From NCBI RefSeq assembly GCF_030068605.1, contig NZ_JASJOU010000001.1:124001-188000 (forward strand): a DNA stretch of 64,000 bases. Direction: 5' to 3'. Position 1 is the first letter of the stretch. Each line of letters opens with the position of its first letter. The position numbers and the translations under genes are program-made. The stretch is from Xanthocytophaga agilis (GTDB lineage: Bacteria; Bacteroidota; Bacteroidia; Cytophagales; 172606-1). Below, in pieces: positions 51,706 to 60,033 of this stretch. Under the pieces are notes generated by a model that was not told the origin of the DNA, searched no databases, and worked only from the letters and a program-made list of their open reading frames with translations.

Positions 51706-52770
51706 TTAAAAAAAGGTTTGATATATATTCCTGTATTTTTGAGCAGCTTTCTCCCAGCTAAATGAGCAGGCTCTTTGACAAATTTCTACTGATCTTGTGG
51801 TAGACTTATTCTCATGGAGACCCTTTTCCAGTACCTCCTGCATATGTTGTGGATCGAAGTTTAAGAAATAATTGGCTACATTACCACCTATTTCTGGTAA
51901 GGATGCCAGAGATGATAAAAATACCGGTTTGCCAAAATACATTGCTTCAATAACAGGTAATCCAAATCCCTCTGCCAACGAAGGAAATACAAAGGCTGTA
52001 CAATGCTTGTAATACCATGATTTTTCTTCTTCTGAAATAGATCCAGTGAAAATAACTCTATCCTGAACTTTCCATTTTTTTGCCTCTGCCTCAATTTTTC
52101 GTTTATAGTCTATATCATGGTTTACTCCTGCAATCACAAGAAATAAATTGTTTTTGGTTAGAATAGCTGGTAATACATGAAAGTTCTTCTTTGGGACCAC
52201 CGTCCCAATCGTAAATAGGAAGTTTGCTGGAGGTATATACGAAGGAATAGTTATCACCGTTTGAGAAGAGAAATTGCAACCATTATGAATAACCTGTACA
52301 GGAATATTTCCTATAGTAAGGTGAGTCTTTACTTCCTTGAGTGTAAATTCTGAGATAACAGTCAGATAACTGGCCTGATCTATCTTAACCTGTAATTTTC
52401 GTAATTCCTCCTTCTTTTTTGATGCTGACAATCTATAATCATGCATGAAGTTTAGGTCATGAATGGTTAAGATAAGAGGTGGTTTTATACGGTTAGGTAG
52501 ATAATTAGTTCCTTGATATATACTATGCCATAGATCAAATTGATTTTTGGATGGCATATAAAATTTGTGAAAAGTATTATGATGTATTGGGGTAAACAAG
52601 CAAGATTTAAATATTTGTTGTTCCTGGCGAGGTAAATACAAATATAGGTGCTCAGAAGAAGGCTCAATCTGCTTCAGAAGAGCTTTTCCTAATTGAGAGC
52701 AAAAATGATATAGCCCCGTATGAGGATATCTCATTCGTTCAAAATCAATAAATATTTTTTTACAAAGCAT
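51706..52770 (-). CDS. Glycosyltransferase family 4-like protein
   Basis: A 354-residue GT-B fold glycosyltransferase. The C-terminal GT1/GT4 domain shows FLFTIGTVVPKKNFHVLPAIL, VIFTGSISEEEKSWYYKHCTAFVFPSLAEGFGLPVIEAMYFGKPVFLS, containing the E-x7-E sugar-nucleotide motif. An N-terminal domain binds the acceptor. It is next to a GT9 gene on the same strand, separated by 317 bp, and both probably act in LPS core or cell-surface polysaccharide synthesis; sugar specificity is unknown. Confidence 0.9.
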   Translation of the reverse strand: MLCKKIFIDFERMRYPHTGLYHFCSQLGKALLKQIEPSSEHLYLYLPRQEQQIFKSCLFTPIHHNTFHKFYMPSKNQFDLWHSIYQGTNYLPNRIKPPLILTIHDLNFMHDYRLSASKKKEELRKLQVKIDQASYLTVISEFTLKEVKTHLTIGNIPVQVIHNGCNFSSQTVITIPSYIPPANFLFTIGTVVPKKNFHVLPAILTKNNLFLVIAGVNHDIDYKRKIEAEAKKWKVQDRVIFTGSISEEEKSWYYKHCTAFVFPSLAEGFGLPVIEAMYFGKPVFLSSLASLPEIGGNVANYFLNFDPQHMQEVLEKGLHENKSTTRSVEICQRACSFSWEKAAQKYRNIYQTFF

Positions 52771-53087
52771 TAGTTTAGATAATACATATCTATTCTGCAG
52801 ATACTATTTATTATCTGCAGTCCAGACTGTCGTAGTCAGTTGGGTGATTGATTATGTGATTAGTTAGTCAGACTTGAACGTCTAAGAGAAGATGTCTAAA
52901 CTAGTATTAAAGGAACTCGACGAGTAGATTTTGTAGCCAGATGAGTTTATACCTATGAACAATTCGCAACATAGCTTTTGCTATGGGCCGAAAAATAGGA
53001 TGAGGGCACTGGACTGTCTGTTTAGTTCTTCAAGAACTTTTATAATATCTACCTTTGTAGCCTTTATTAAATAGGTTAGACTATCTC
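52771..53087. other. 317-bp region between the two glycosyltransferase genes
   Basis: No gene found. It includes an inverted repeat CTGCAGATA-N8-TATCTGCAG (52795-52803, 52812-52820), 25 bp upstream of the GT4 ATG, and a small hairpin CATAGCTTTTGCTATG at 52970-52985. No exact TAnnTTTG box was seen for the GT4 gene. Confidence 0.5.
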
Positions 53088-54080
53088 CTAAGAATGGTTA
53101 ATGGCAATGATTTTGTTCAGAATGGATGTGGGGGTTATGTTTTGAATACAGAAACATTGATGGGGAGTGTGGGAACATGTATTGCAATCAGATTGCATAA
53201 AAGTGATAGTAGTTGCATGAATACCTACTGGCTGCCATCTGCCTGGATGCATCGGGCGAATAGTAGGATATAGACCAATTGCATATTTACCTAGTGCCGA
53301 TGCAATATGAAGTGGGCCTGTACTGCAGGCAATAAGTACATCCGTATGGTGTAAAAAGGAAATTAATTCCTGTAAGGATAGCTTACCCAATAGGTTAGTT
53401 ACATTTGGTAAAGTAAGTATCTCAGGAAATTCTTCCTGAATTTTAGCTTCCTCTGTTAATGTACCTGTTATAAATATCTGAATAGTAGAGGGTAAGCTAC
53501 TAGCTAATTCATAATAATGTTTTAATGGCCATTCACGGGCACTTCCTTTAGATTTCGGGTGTAAAACGAGTTTTAGGGAAGACTGTTGTAATTTTTCTTC
53601 CAAGAATGCTGGAATTGGAGTTTTAATTTTTTTTAGTCCATATAATGAAGAAATCTCGTTAAGTGTTACAGTTTCAGATATGCCAAGCGGTTTAAGTAAT
53701 TTAAAGTTAAGCTGTGTCTCATGCAGATTTGACTTTTTTCGGCTGAAATTGACACGTTTGTTACAATAAAGCCAATGCCACCAACGATGACTTGTACCTA
53801 TTCGTAAAGGTATTTTTCTTTTAGCAGCCCATCGTGCAACTTCACGGTCCGGAAATAAAAAAACGATTGTATCAACATGATCTGTCTTATAGTTGTCTAG
53901 TTGATCTTTATCCCAGTACTCATCAATATAAATAGAGGCACTGATTACAGGTTCAGTATATTTCTTCCCAAGAAAAATGATATGAGAAGATGGATATACT
54001 TCTTTAAGTTTACCTGCTACAGGGAGAGATAACACCACATCGCCTAAATTGTCAGTACGGCTTATGATGATTGTCTGCAT
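53088..54080 (-). CDS. Glycosyltransferase family 9 (heptosyltransferase-like)
   Basis: A 330-residue GT9 enzyme, the family of ADP-heptose:LPS heptosyltransferases. Typical features are the N-terminal IIISRTDNLGDVVLSLPVAGKLKE, the nucleotide-binding block LVLHPKSKGSAREWPLKHYYELA and the C-terminal ACSTGPLHIASALGKYAIGLYP. A Cys-rich tail (CNTCSHTPHQCFC) follows, common in Bacteroidota GT9 proteins. Sugar donor unproved. A TATCTTTG -7 box lies at 54124-54131. Confidence 0.92.
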   Translation of the reverse strand: MQTIIISRTDNLGDVVLSLPVAGKLKEVYPSSHIIFLGKKYTEPVISASIYIDEYWDKDQLDNYKTDHVDTIVFLFPDREVARWAAKRKIPLRIGTSHRWWHWLYCNKRVNFSRKKSNLHETQLNFKLLKPLGISETVTLNEISSLYGLKKIKTPIPAFLEEKLQQSSLKLVLHPKSKGSAREWPLKHYYELASSLPSTIQIFITGTLTEEAKIQEEFPEILTLPNVTNLLGKLSLQELISFLHHTDVLIACSTGPLHIASALGKYAIGLYPTIRPMHPGRWQPVGIHATTITFMQSDCNTCSHTPHQCFCIQNITPTSILNKIIAINHS

Positions 54081-54123
54081 ATTTATAAAAATGATTGATT
54101 AAGCTATGATTTATCAAAAGTTT

Positions 54124-54131
54124 CAAAGATA
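54124..54131 (-). promoter_or_regulatory. Candidate -7 box (TATCTTTG) for the GT9 gene
   Basis: Exact TAnnTTTG on the minus strand 44 bp upstream of the ATG; no TTG at -33. Confidence 0.45.
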
Positions 54132-54271
54132 GAAATTTACATGAATGTAATAGGTGTTTTTAAAAGGAGTATTCACAATTCTGTAATGTTCGTAAGATAG
54201 ATAAAGAGTTTTATAATAGTAATAAAATAATCTAAAGTATAACTATAAGTGAATGCAACCTTTCTCGGATT

Positions 54272-54301
54272 TTGAGGGTCAAATAGTTGTGACATAATTT
54301 G
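54272..54301 (+). promoter_or_regulatory. Promoter-like sequence for the serpin gene (TTG-N20-TAATTTG)
   Basis: TTG at 54272-54274, 20-bp spacer, then TA with only one base before TTTG. It ends after ORF position 54299, supporting ATG 54326 as the start. Confidence 0.42.
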
Positions 54302-54325
54302 TCTTTTAATCAAAAATCGAGATAT

Positions 54326-55597
54326 ATGAAAAATTGCTACCTTATTTATTTCTGCATGGCAGTTGGTATTTTACTTTTTTCTGCCTGTAAGCAGAATGAA
54401 GTTTCACCAGACAATAAACCTAATGTTCGGGCTTTGCGAACTAATGAAACACAGACTGTTAAAAATTCCACGGATTTTGCTTTTAATGTATTTCATAAGC
54501 TAAATGAAATACAGCCTGCTGATAAGAATCAGTTTATTTCTCCCTTTAGTATTGCCATGGCTGTAGCTATGACATATAATGGAGCAAATACTACTACGAA
54601 GGATGGAATAAAAAAAGCATTAAGTATGCAAGGCTTGACAGATGAAGAACAAAACAGTGCTTTTCAATCAATAGCAGCATATTTAAATGGCATTGATAAG
54701 ACGGTTACTTTTTCGCCTGCTAACTCTATCTGGTATAAAAAGGATCTTACACCACAAACAAATTTTGTAGAAGCCAATCAGAAATATTTTGATGCAGAAG
54801 TAAGAGGGTTAGATCTAATAAAAGATAAAGAGGGTTCAAAGAATACCATAAATAATTGGGTAAAGAATAAAACCAATGGTAAAATTGATAGGATTATAGA
54901 AAATATAAGTGATGATCAGGTAATGTTTTTAATCAATGCTATTTACTTTAAAGGAACATGGGCCTATAAGTTTGATAAAAATAAAACGCAGGAAGATGAC
55001 TTTTATCTTGAGAATGGTTCAACTGTCAGAAAGGAATTTATGAGAGGTAATGCTACTGTAGGTGTATATACAGATGCGGACAAGGTGCTGATTGATCTAC
55101 CTTATGGCAATAAACAATTTACAATGACATTGATAATGCCAAATAGTAATAAGTCAATAGAGAGTCTACTAAAACAACTTACTTCTGAAAATTTTGCCAA
55201 CTGGCTGGCAAAGTCAGATACAACTACAATAGACATTAAATTACCTAAATTCAAATTTGAAGGTAATTATATAAAACAGGAATTTAACACTGTTCTAGCT
55301 AATTTGGGAATGGGAGAAGCATTTTCGGATTACGCTGACTTCAGTAATTTATTAGTTGGCTTTACTAAAGGAGATTTGAAGATTAATGAGGTGGCACATA
55401 AAACTTTTGTGCAGGTAGATGAAACAGGAACTGAAGCTGCTGCTGTTACATCTATTGGAATGGTAGAGACTACGTCTTCTATACCTCGTATCTGGACTGT
55501 TAATCGTCCATTTATTTATATAATTCGGGAAAAGAGCTCCGGGGCTATTTTATTTATTGGCAAGGTGATGAATCCTACCATCGAAAAATATCAATAA
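54326..55597 (+). CDS. Serpin family lipoprotein
   Basis: A 423-residue serine protease inhibitor homologue. The N-terminus has an SPII signal (MAVGILLFSACKQ), so it is a lipoprotein of the envelope. The serpin fold is complete: FISPFSIAMAVAMTYNGA, VMFLINAIYFKGTWAYKF, and the ending RPFIYIIREKSSGAILFIGKVMNP. The reactive-centre hinge ETGTEAAAVTSIGMV (E366, G368, T369, then Ala residues) has the small residues of inhibitory serpins; counting 17 from E366 predicts P1 near Thr within GMVETTSS. Secreted proteases in the window could be related, but the target is unknown. ATG 54326 was preferred to 54299 because of the promoter. Confidence 0.92.
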   Translation: MKNCYLIYFCMAVGILLFSACKQNEVSPDNKPNVRALRTNETQTVKNSTDFAFNVFHKLNEIQPADKNQFISPFSIAMAVAMTYNGANTTTKDGIKKALSMQGLTDEEQNSAFQSIAAYLNGIDKTVTFSPANSIWYKKDLTPQTNFVEANQKYFDAEVRGLDLIKDKEGSKNTINNWVKNKTNGKIDRIIENISDDQVMFLINAIYFKGTWAYKFDKNKTQEDDFYLENGSTVRKEFMRGNATVGVYTDADKVLIDLPYGNKQFTMTLIMPNSNKSIESLLKQLTSENFANWLAKSDTTTIDIKLPKFKFEGNYIKQEFNTVLANLGMGEAFSDYADFSNLLVGFTKGDLKINEVAHKTFVQVDETGTEAAAVTSIGMVETTSSIPRIWTVNRPFIYIIREKSSGAILFIGKVMNPTIEKYQ

Positions 55598-55609
55598 ATA
55601 GATACCCGA

Positions 55610-55645
55610 TACCCATCTGCAAAATCTTAAAAGTGCAGATGGGTA
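55610..55645. terminator. Terminator between the serpin and DUF1501 genes
   Basis: 12-bp stem TACCCATCTGCA / TGCAGATGGGTA with a 12-nt loop; AT-rich tails on both sides; convergent genes end at 55597 and 55650. Confidence 0.72.
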
Positions 55646-55649
55646 AATT

Positions 55650-56855
55650 TTACACTAGGTCTAAATGACCTATAAGATTACTTAGGATCATCTTATCATC
55701 TACCTTGAGCCAGTCTTTTAGCAAGGTGGCATAAATGCTGCGAAAATCGATCTGGTATTTGAGGTCACCTTCATCCAGATTTTGAAGATTAGGAGATTCA
55801 TTAAAGAACCCCGGCTTTTTCAGTTTCCCTCCTATAAGAAATACATTATTGGCAGTTCCATGATCTGTACCCCCGCTACCATTCTGAGCAACTCTGCGAC
55901 CAAATTCTGAAAATGTCATAACCAACGTTTCATTGAGTTGATTGTTCTGTTTCATATCTTGTATAAAAGTGGACATTGCCTCTGAATACTGTTTCAACAA
56001 TTGTCCCTGTCGTAGTTTCTGATTGATATGTGTATCAAACCCGGAGATTGATACATAAAAGATATTGGTTTCTATTCCTGATACGATAAGTTCGGCAATG
56101 GTTTTTAACTTTCTACCAAGTTCAGTAGGAGGGTAGAATGCTTTGGTTTTATAGATTTTGGATTTGTCATAGATATAAGCAGCAGATGAGACAGTTTCAC
56201 CTAGCGTTTTATATAAATAGCTTACCTGCTCATGATCCGCCTCAGTGTGTTGTGCTGAATTTATATCTGTAATCAACCTGTTATGTGTTAACTGATAAAG
56301 TTTTTGAGGATTTGACACTGCCAGTCCCTTCAGGCGATCTCCTTTCATTGCCAGGCTTAATGTGTCATCTACTTCAATGGCTTTGTAGGGCTGATTACAG
56401 TATCCTCCACAGGCTGAGTCCAGGTATCTGCCGATCCAGCCTGTACTCAGAAATTCATCCGACCCAGATGCTGTTTGCCAGATATCCATCGAACGAAAGT
56501 GAGATCGGTCGGGATTAGGGTATCCAACACTATTGAGAATAGTAAGCAGACCATCATCGTATAACTGTTTCATACCTGTCAGAGCTGGATTAAAACCTAA
56601 TTCATCAGATACCTGTAATACATATTGTGATTCGATGGCAAGTTTGGGACGTACTTTATAATAGATATCATTTCGGAATGGGATAATGGTATTTAGTCCA
56701 TCATTTCCCCCCGACAGTTGAATGATAACTAGTTTTTTATTGTTTAAACCTAAAGTATTGAGGTGCTGTCTTTCAAAGGCTTTCAGAAAATTGGGAATCA
56801 GCATTGTTCCTGCTGTTGCCAGGGCTGATCGGGAAAGGAAATCACGTCTTTTCAT
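55650..56855 (-). CDS. DUF1501 domain protein
   Basis: A 401-residue exported protein with a twin-arginine-like N-terminus (MKRRDFLSRSALATAGTMLIP). The DUF1501 core is seen in VIIQLSGGNDGLNTIIPF, PALTGMKQLYDDGLLTILNSVGYPNPDRSHFRSMDIWQTA and VMTFSEFGRRVAQNGSGGTDHGTANNVFLIGG, with conserved Asp and His that recall the alkaline phosphatase/sulfatase fold. ATG 56855 was chosen over the longer frame start at 56951, which would overlap the DUF1800 gene. The DUF1501-DUF1800 pair is widespread in Bacteroidota and Planctomycetota; function is not established. Confidence 0.88.
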   Translation of the reverse strand: MKRRDFLSRSALATAGTMLIPNFLKAFERQHLNTLGLNNKKLVIIQLSGGNDGLNTIIPFRNDIYYKVRPKLAIESQYVLQVSDELGFNPALTGMKQLYDDGLLTILNSVGYPNPDRSHFRSMDIWQTASGSDEFLSTGWIGRYLDSACGGYCNQPYKAIEVDDTLSLAMKGDRLKGLAVSNPQKLYQLTHNRLITDINSAQHTEADHEQVSYLYKTLGETVSSAAYIYDKSKIYKTKAFYPPTELGRKLKTIAELIVSGIETNIFYVSISGFDTHINQKLRQGQLLKQYSEAMSTFIQDMKQNNQLNETLVMTFSEFGRRVAQNGSGGTDHGTANNVFLIGGKLKKPGFFNESPNLQNLDEGDLKYQIDFRSIYATLLKDWLKVDDKMILSNLIGHLDLV

Positions 56856-56944
56856 AGCTTTCGGTTGTATATGTAAGTATCCGAGGTAATAGAAGGATGG
56901 ATATGACCAAGTGGGTACTGGCGATTTTAGATAGACTTGATAGA

Positions 56945-58387
56945 TTAACAAAGTTGATATTCAGGCAGAGAAACCAATGCAGAAGAAAGACTTTTAATCA
57001 AGGCATCTTTACTGCTTTTATCAGCTCTTCGCCAGATCAGATCTTTTTGGGCCTGTGTGATAGGTAAGGATAAGAGATAACCAGCAAGAGCATCAAGAGT
57101 TTCCGTATCCTTCACTTTTTTAAAGGCATTTTGCAATCCAGTCCAATTGGCGGATGCCTGAATAGTTTTTCCTTTGCGATTGTTCAGATATGCTGTATTT
57201 ACATCTCCTTCTTCTTTTGCCTCAACCCTTACTTCTGCTGACTGGAAAAGTAATTCGGGGAGTTGCATCCGAAAAAGAAGACTGCTACTGTCAATCCAAT
57301 TTTTTCCTTCTTTCCAGCCAGCTACATTTGGGGGATTGAGTAGGATTTGTCCCAGAACTTTCTGAAGGAAGATAATATTTTGTGTCTCCTGAAACTGAAT
57401 AGTGAATGTTTGTTGTAAGCCTACTAACAGCTCTACCGGACTTTTTACTCTGCTACCAATGATAGAAGACTGATAAAACCAGTCTGCGGTAAAGATAGAT
57501 TCCATTAGTTGAGCTATATCATAATCCGACTTATAAAACTGGTCTGACAGGCTATTGATAATTGTTGGATCAGGTTTTTCATTAACAAAGTATTGATAGA
57601 TTTTAGTGGTAATAAATCGGGCTGTTTGTTTGTTTTCCAGAATGGTAGTGAGTATATCTTCTCCTGTAAAGTTGCCTGTCTTACCAAAGAATGTTTTTTC
57701 TCCCTCATCGTGTTGTCTTTGGTTAAAGAAAAATTCTCCGTCATGTCTGAACTGCCATCCTGTGAAGGCCCTTGCTGCATTTTTTATATCCTGTTCTGTA
57801 TAGTGATCTCTTCCTAGAGTAAATAACTCCATTACCTCGCGTGCAAAATTCTCATTGGGGCTATCTTTGCGGTTTTGTTTGTTATTGAGAAAGCCCAACA
57901 TAGCTGCATCCTTCGAAATAGCCATCAGTAAATCACCAAACTTGCCCAATGCATGTTTGCGAAGTGTATTGTTCTGAATTTGCATAAAATAAGCATTGTT
58001 GCTACGACAGGCAAAATGGCCATGCCAGAACAATGTCATTTTTTCTCTTAGCATCGCGTTACCACTGACCATTTGGCTGACCCATGCAAGATTCAGGGAT
58101 TTTATGCTTTCTATGCGATCTTTGATAATAGTTTTAATTTTTTCCTGAGGGGTTGCGCTTTGTGTAAAGGTTTGTTTACTGTCCTTTTTTTCCTCTCTTT
58201 CCAATCTCATTTGTTCTGCTGTTACTACTTGCAGAGGATAAATATTCTTTGATTGAACAAACAATTCCCTTACTGCTTTCTCAATAGATTTGTGATCAAC
58301 TGTTTCTCTCGTAAGTGGTGAGATACCAAAACCTGCCCGATTGTAAAGGTGTTTAATCTTTTGTTGGTTGGATATTTTTGTTTGCAT
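56945..58387 (-). CDS. DUF1800 domain protein
   Basis: A 480-residue protein of the DUF1800 family. Readable blocks are KIKHLYNRAGFGISP at the N-terminus, EKMTLFWHGHFACRSNNAYFMQIQNNTLRKHALGKF, GFLNNKQNRKDSPNENFAREVMELFTLGRDHYTEQDIKNAARAFTGWQF and PNVAGWKEGKNWIDSSSLLFRM. No clear signal peptide. It lies 89 bp upstream of the DUF1501 gene and on the same strand, so the pair is probably one operon and may act as a complex. Function unknown. Confidence 0.9.
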   Translation of the reverse strand: MQTKISNQQKIKHLYNRAGFGISPLTRETVDHKSIEKAVRELFVQSKNIYPLQVVTAEQMRLEREEKKDSKQTFTQSATPQEKIKTIIKDRIESIKSLNLAWVSQMVSGNAMLREKMTLFWHGHFACRSNNAYFMQIQNNTLRKHALGKFGDLLMAISKDAAMLGFLNNKQNRKDSPNENFAREVMELFTLGRDHYTEQDIKNAARAFTGWQFRHDGEFFFNQRQHDEGEKTFFGKTGNFTGEDILTTILENKQTARFITTKIYQYFVNEKPDPTIINSLSDQFYKSDYDIAQLMESIFTADWFYQSSIIGSRVKSPVELLVGLQQTFTIQFQETQNIIFLQKVLGQILLNPPNVAGWKEGKNWIDSSSLLFRMQLPELLFQSAEVRVEAKEEGDVNTAYLNNRKGKTIQASANWTGLQNAFKKVKDTETLDALAGYLLSLPITQAQKDLIWRRADKSSKDALIKSLSSALVSLPEYQLC

Positions 58388-58484
58388 AGCTTTTGATCGT
58401 TTTCATCACCTAATTGTAAATCTGTGAGGTTAGATGAAAATTAGTAGCAAACGTTTAAATTAGCGGGAGACTTTGCTGTAAAAA

Positions 58485-59000
58485 ATGAATAACTCCCATA
58501 AGTTCTTTTATCTAATCCTCGTTTTTTTGTTGAGTATTTTTATTGCCTGTTCTAAAAAACAACCTGCAATTCATGATAAAGCAGATAAAGTTTTGGTATT
58601 TAAAGCAAAACGAAAAATGCAGTTGTTGAAGGGTAATAACGTATTGCGGACCTATACCATCGCTTTAGGAGAAAGTCCTGAAGGTCATAAAGGAAAGGAA
58701 GGAGATGAAAGAACTCCGGAAGGAAAATATACGTTGGACTGGCGAAATGCCAAAAGTAGCTGTTATAAATCACTGCATGTTTCTTATCCTAATGAACAGG
58801 ACCGCAAGAGTGCAGAAGAGAAGGGTGTATCACCAGGAGGGATGATTATGATTCATGGTTTGCATCCAAGTATTACATGGGTGGGTCGCTTTCATACACT
58901 TTATGACTGGACAAATGGATGTATAGGAGTCACAAATGCAGAAATGGATGAGATATGGAAGGCTGTTCCGGATGGAACAACCATTGAAATAAAGCCATAA
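58485..59000 (+). CDS. L,D-transpeptidase (YkuD) lipoprotein
   Basis: A 171-residue envelope enzyme with an SPII signal (LLSIFIACSKK). The YkuD domain has the GTPEGK-like DERTPEGKYTLDWRN, the His in MIMIHGLHPSITWVG and the catalytic Cys C146 in WTNGCIGVTNAEMDEIW. Such enzymes form 3-3 crosslinks in peptidoglycan or attach lipoproteins; which one applies here is unknown. The stop codon lies in a hairpin shared with the convergent quinone oxidoreductase. Confidence 0.92.
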   Translation: MNNSHKFFYLILVFLLSIFIACSKKQPAIHDKADKVLVFKAKRKMQLLKGNNVLRTYTIALGESPEGHKGKEGDERTPEGKYTLDWRNAKSSCYKSLHVSYPNEQDRKSAEEKGVSPGGMIMIHGLHPSITWVGRFHTLYDWTNGCIGVTNAEMDEIWKAVPDGTTIEIKP

Positions 59001-59016
59001 TGTATGTTATGGCTTT
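58991..59016. terminator. Hairpin formed by the last codons of two convergent genes
   Basis: Perfect 10-bp stem AAAGCCATAA / TTATGGCTTT around TGTATG. Each arm contains the final Lys-Pro codons and stop codon of one gene. With few T after it, strength is uncertain. Confidence 0.55.
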
Positions 59017-59972
59017 AACAAAACTTTTCCTGTTGTGATACGTGCTGCGAGATCTTTGTGTGCCTGGGCGACTTCCTCTAGGCGATAAACGTGTTCTATC
59101 TGCAACTGGAGTTTTCCCTCTGCTATCCATTGAAACAAATCATTTGTCCGTTGCAATAGTTCATCACGAGTCAATACATAATGACCTAATGTAGGCCTGG
59201 TTAGAAATATAGATTTCTTACTTAAATGTAATGGATCAAATGGGGGCACTGCTCCACTGGAGGCTCCAAACAAAACCATATACCCTCGAGGTCGCAAACA
59301 TGCCAGACTTTTATCAAAGGTTGTTTTACCTACTGAGTCATATACTACCTGAACACCAGATTGATTAGTAATTCGCATGACTTCTGTTTCAAAGTCTTGT
59401 TGCGTATATAGAATGACTTCATCGGCTCCGGCTTGTCGGGAAAGCTGAGCTTTTTCTTCTGTTGAAACCGTGGTAATGATTTTTGCTCCAATTTGCCGAA
59501 TCATCTGGGTTAATAATAGTCCTACGCCTCCTGCTCCTGCATGTATCAATATAGTGTCGGTTGGTTTTACAGGGTAGGTACTATAACAGAGATAATGGGC
59601 TGTAAGTCCTTGTAAAAGGACAGCCGCTGCTCTATCATCATCCACCGAATCTGGAATAGGTACCAGTTTACTGACTGGGACAACGGCATATTCGGCATAA
59701 CTGCCTATCTGTAAGGCATAGGCAACCCTGTCGCCAGGTTTTACTTCTGTCACCCCATCTCCGATTGATTCTACAACTCCGGCTGCTTCTGAACCCGGAG
59801 TAAAGGGAGTTGGAAGAGGATATCGACCCTCCCGATGGTAGATATCAATAAAATTGACTCCAATGGATTTGATTCGAACAAGTGCTTCTCCTGGTTTAGG
59901 AGTTGGTATGACTACTTCCCGATATTCCATTACTTCAGGACCGCCGGGGATGGTAACTTGAATGGCTTTCAT
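59007..59972 (-). CDS. Quinone oxidoreductase (zinc-independent MDR family)
   Basis: NADPH-dependent quinone or enone reductase of the medium-chain dehydrogenase family, 321 residues. N-terminal catalytic domain VRIKSIGVNFIDIYHREGRYPLP, PGSEAAGVVESIGDGVTEVKPGDRVAY; Rossmann site LIHAGAGGVGLLLTQMIRQIGAKIITT (GxGxxG variant AGAGGVG). The zinc-binding Cys set of alcohol dehydrogenases is missing, which fits the QOR subfamily. Physiological substrate unknown. Confidence 0.92.
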   Translation of the reverse strand: MKAIQVTIPGGPEVMEYREVVIPTPKPGEALVRIKSIGVNFIDIYHREGRYPLPTPFTPGSEAAGVVESIGDGVTEVKPGDRVAYALQIGSYAEYAVVPVSKLVPIPDSVDDDRAAAVLLQGLTAHYLCYSTYPVKPTDTILIHAGAGGVGLLLTQMIRQIGAKIITTVSTEEKAQLSRQAGADEVILYTQQDFETEVMRITNQSGVQVVYDSVGKTTFDKSLACLRPRGYMVLFGASSGAVPPFDPLHLSKKSIFLTRPTLGHYVLTRDELLQRTNDLFQWIAEGKLQLQIEHVYRLEEVAQAHKDLAARITTGKVLLKP

Positions 59973-60033
59973 ACTATGATTATGAGAATAAAGCAGATAA
60001 GTATTTCAGAACCTTACCGGGTATGTAAAATGC

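Noticed and set aside
56856-56951. N-terminal extension of the DUF1501 protein
   Set aside because: It overlaps the DUF1800 gene end and precedes the twin-arginine-like MKRRDFL start, which must be N-terminal.
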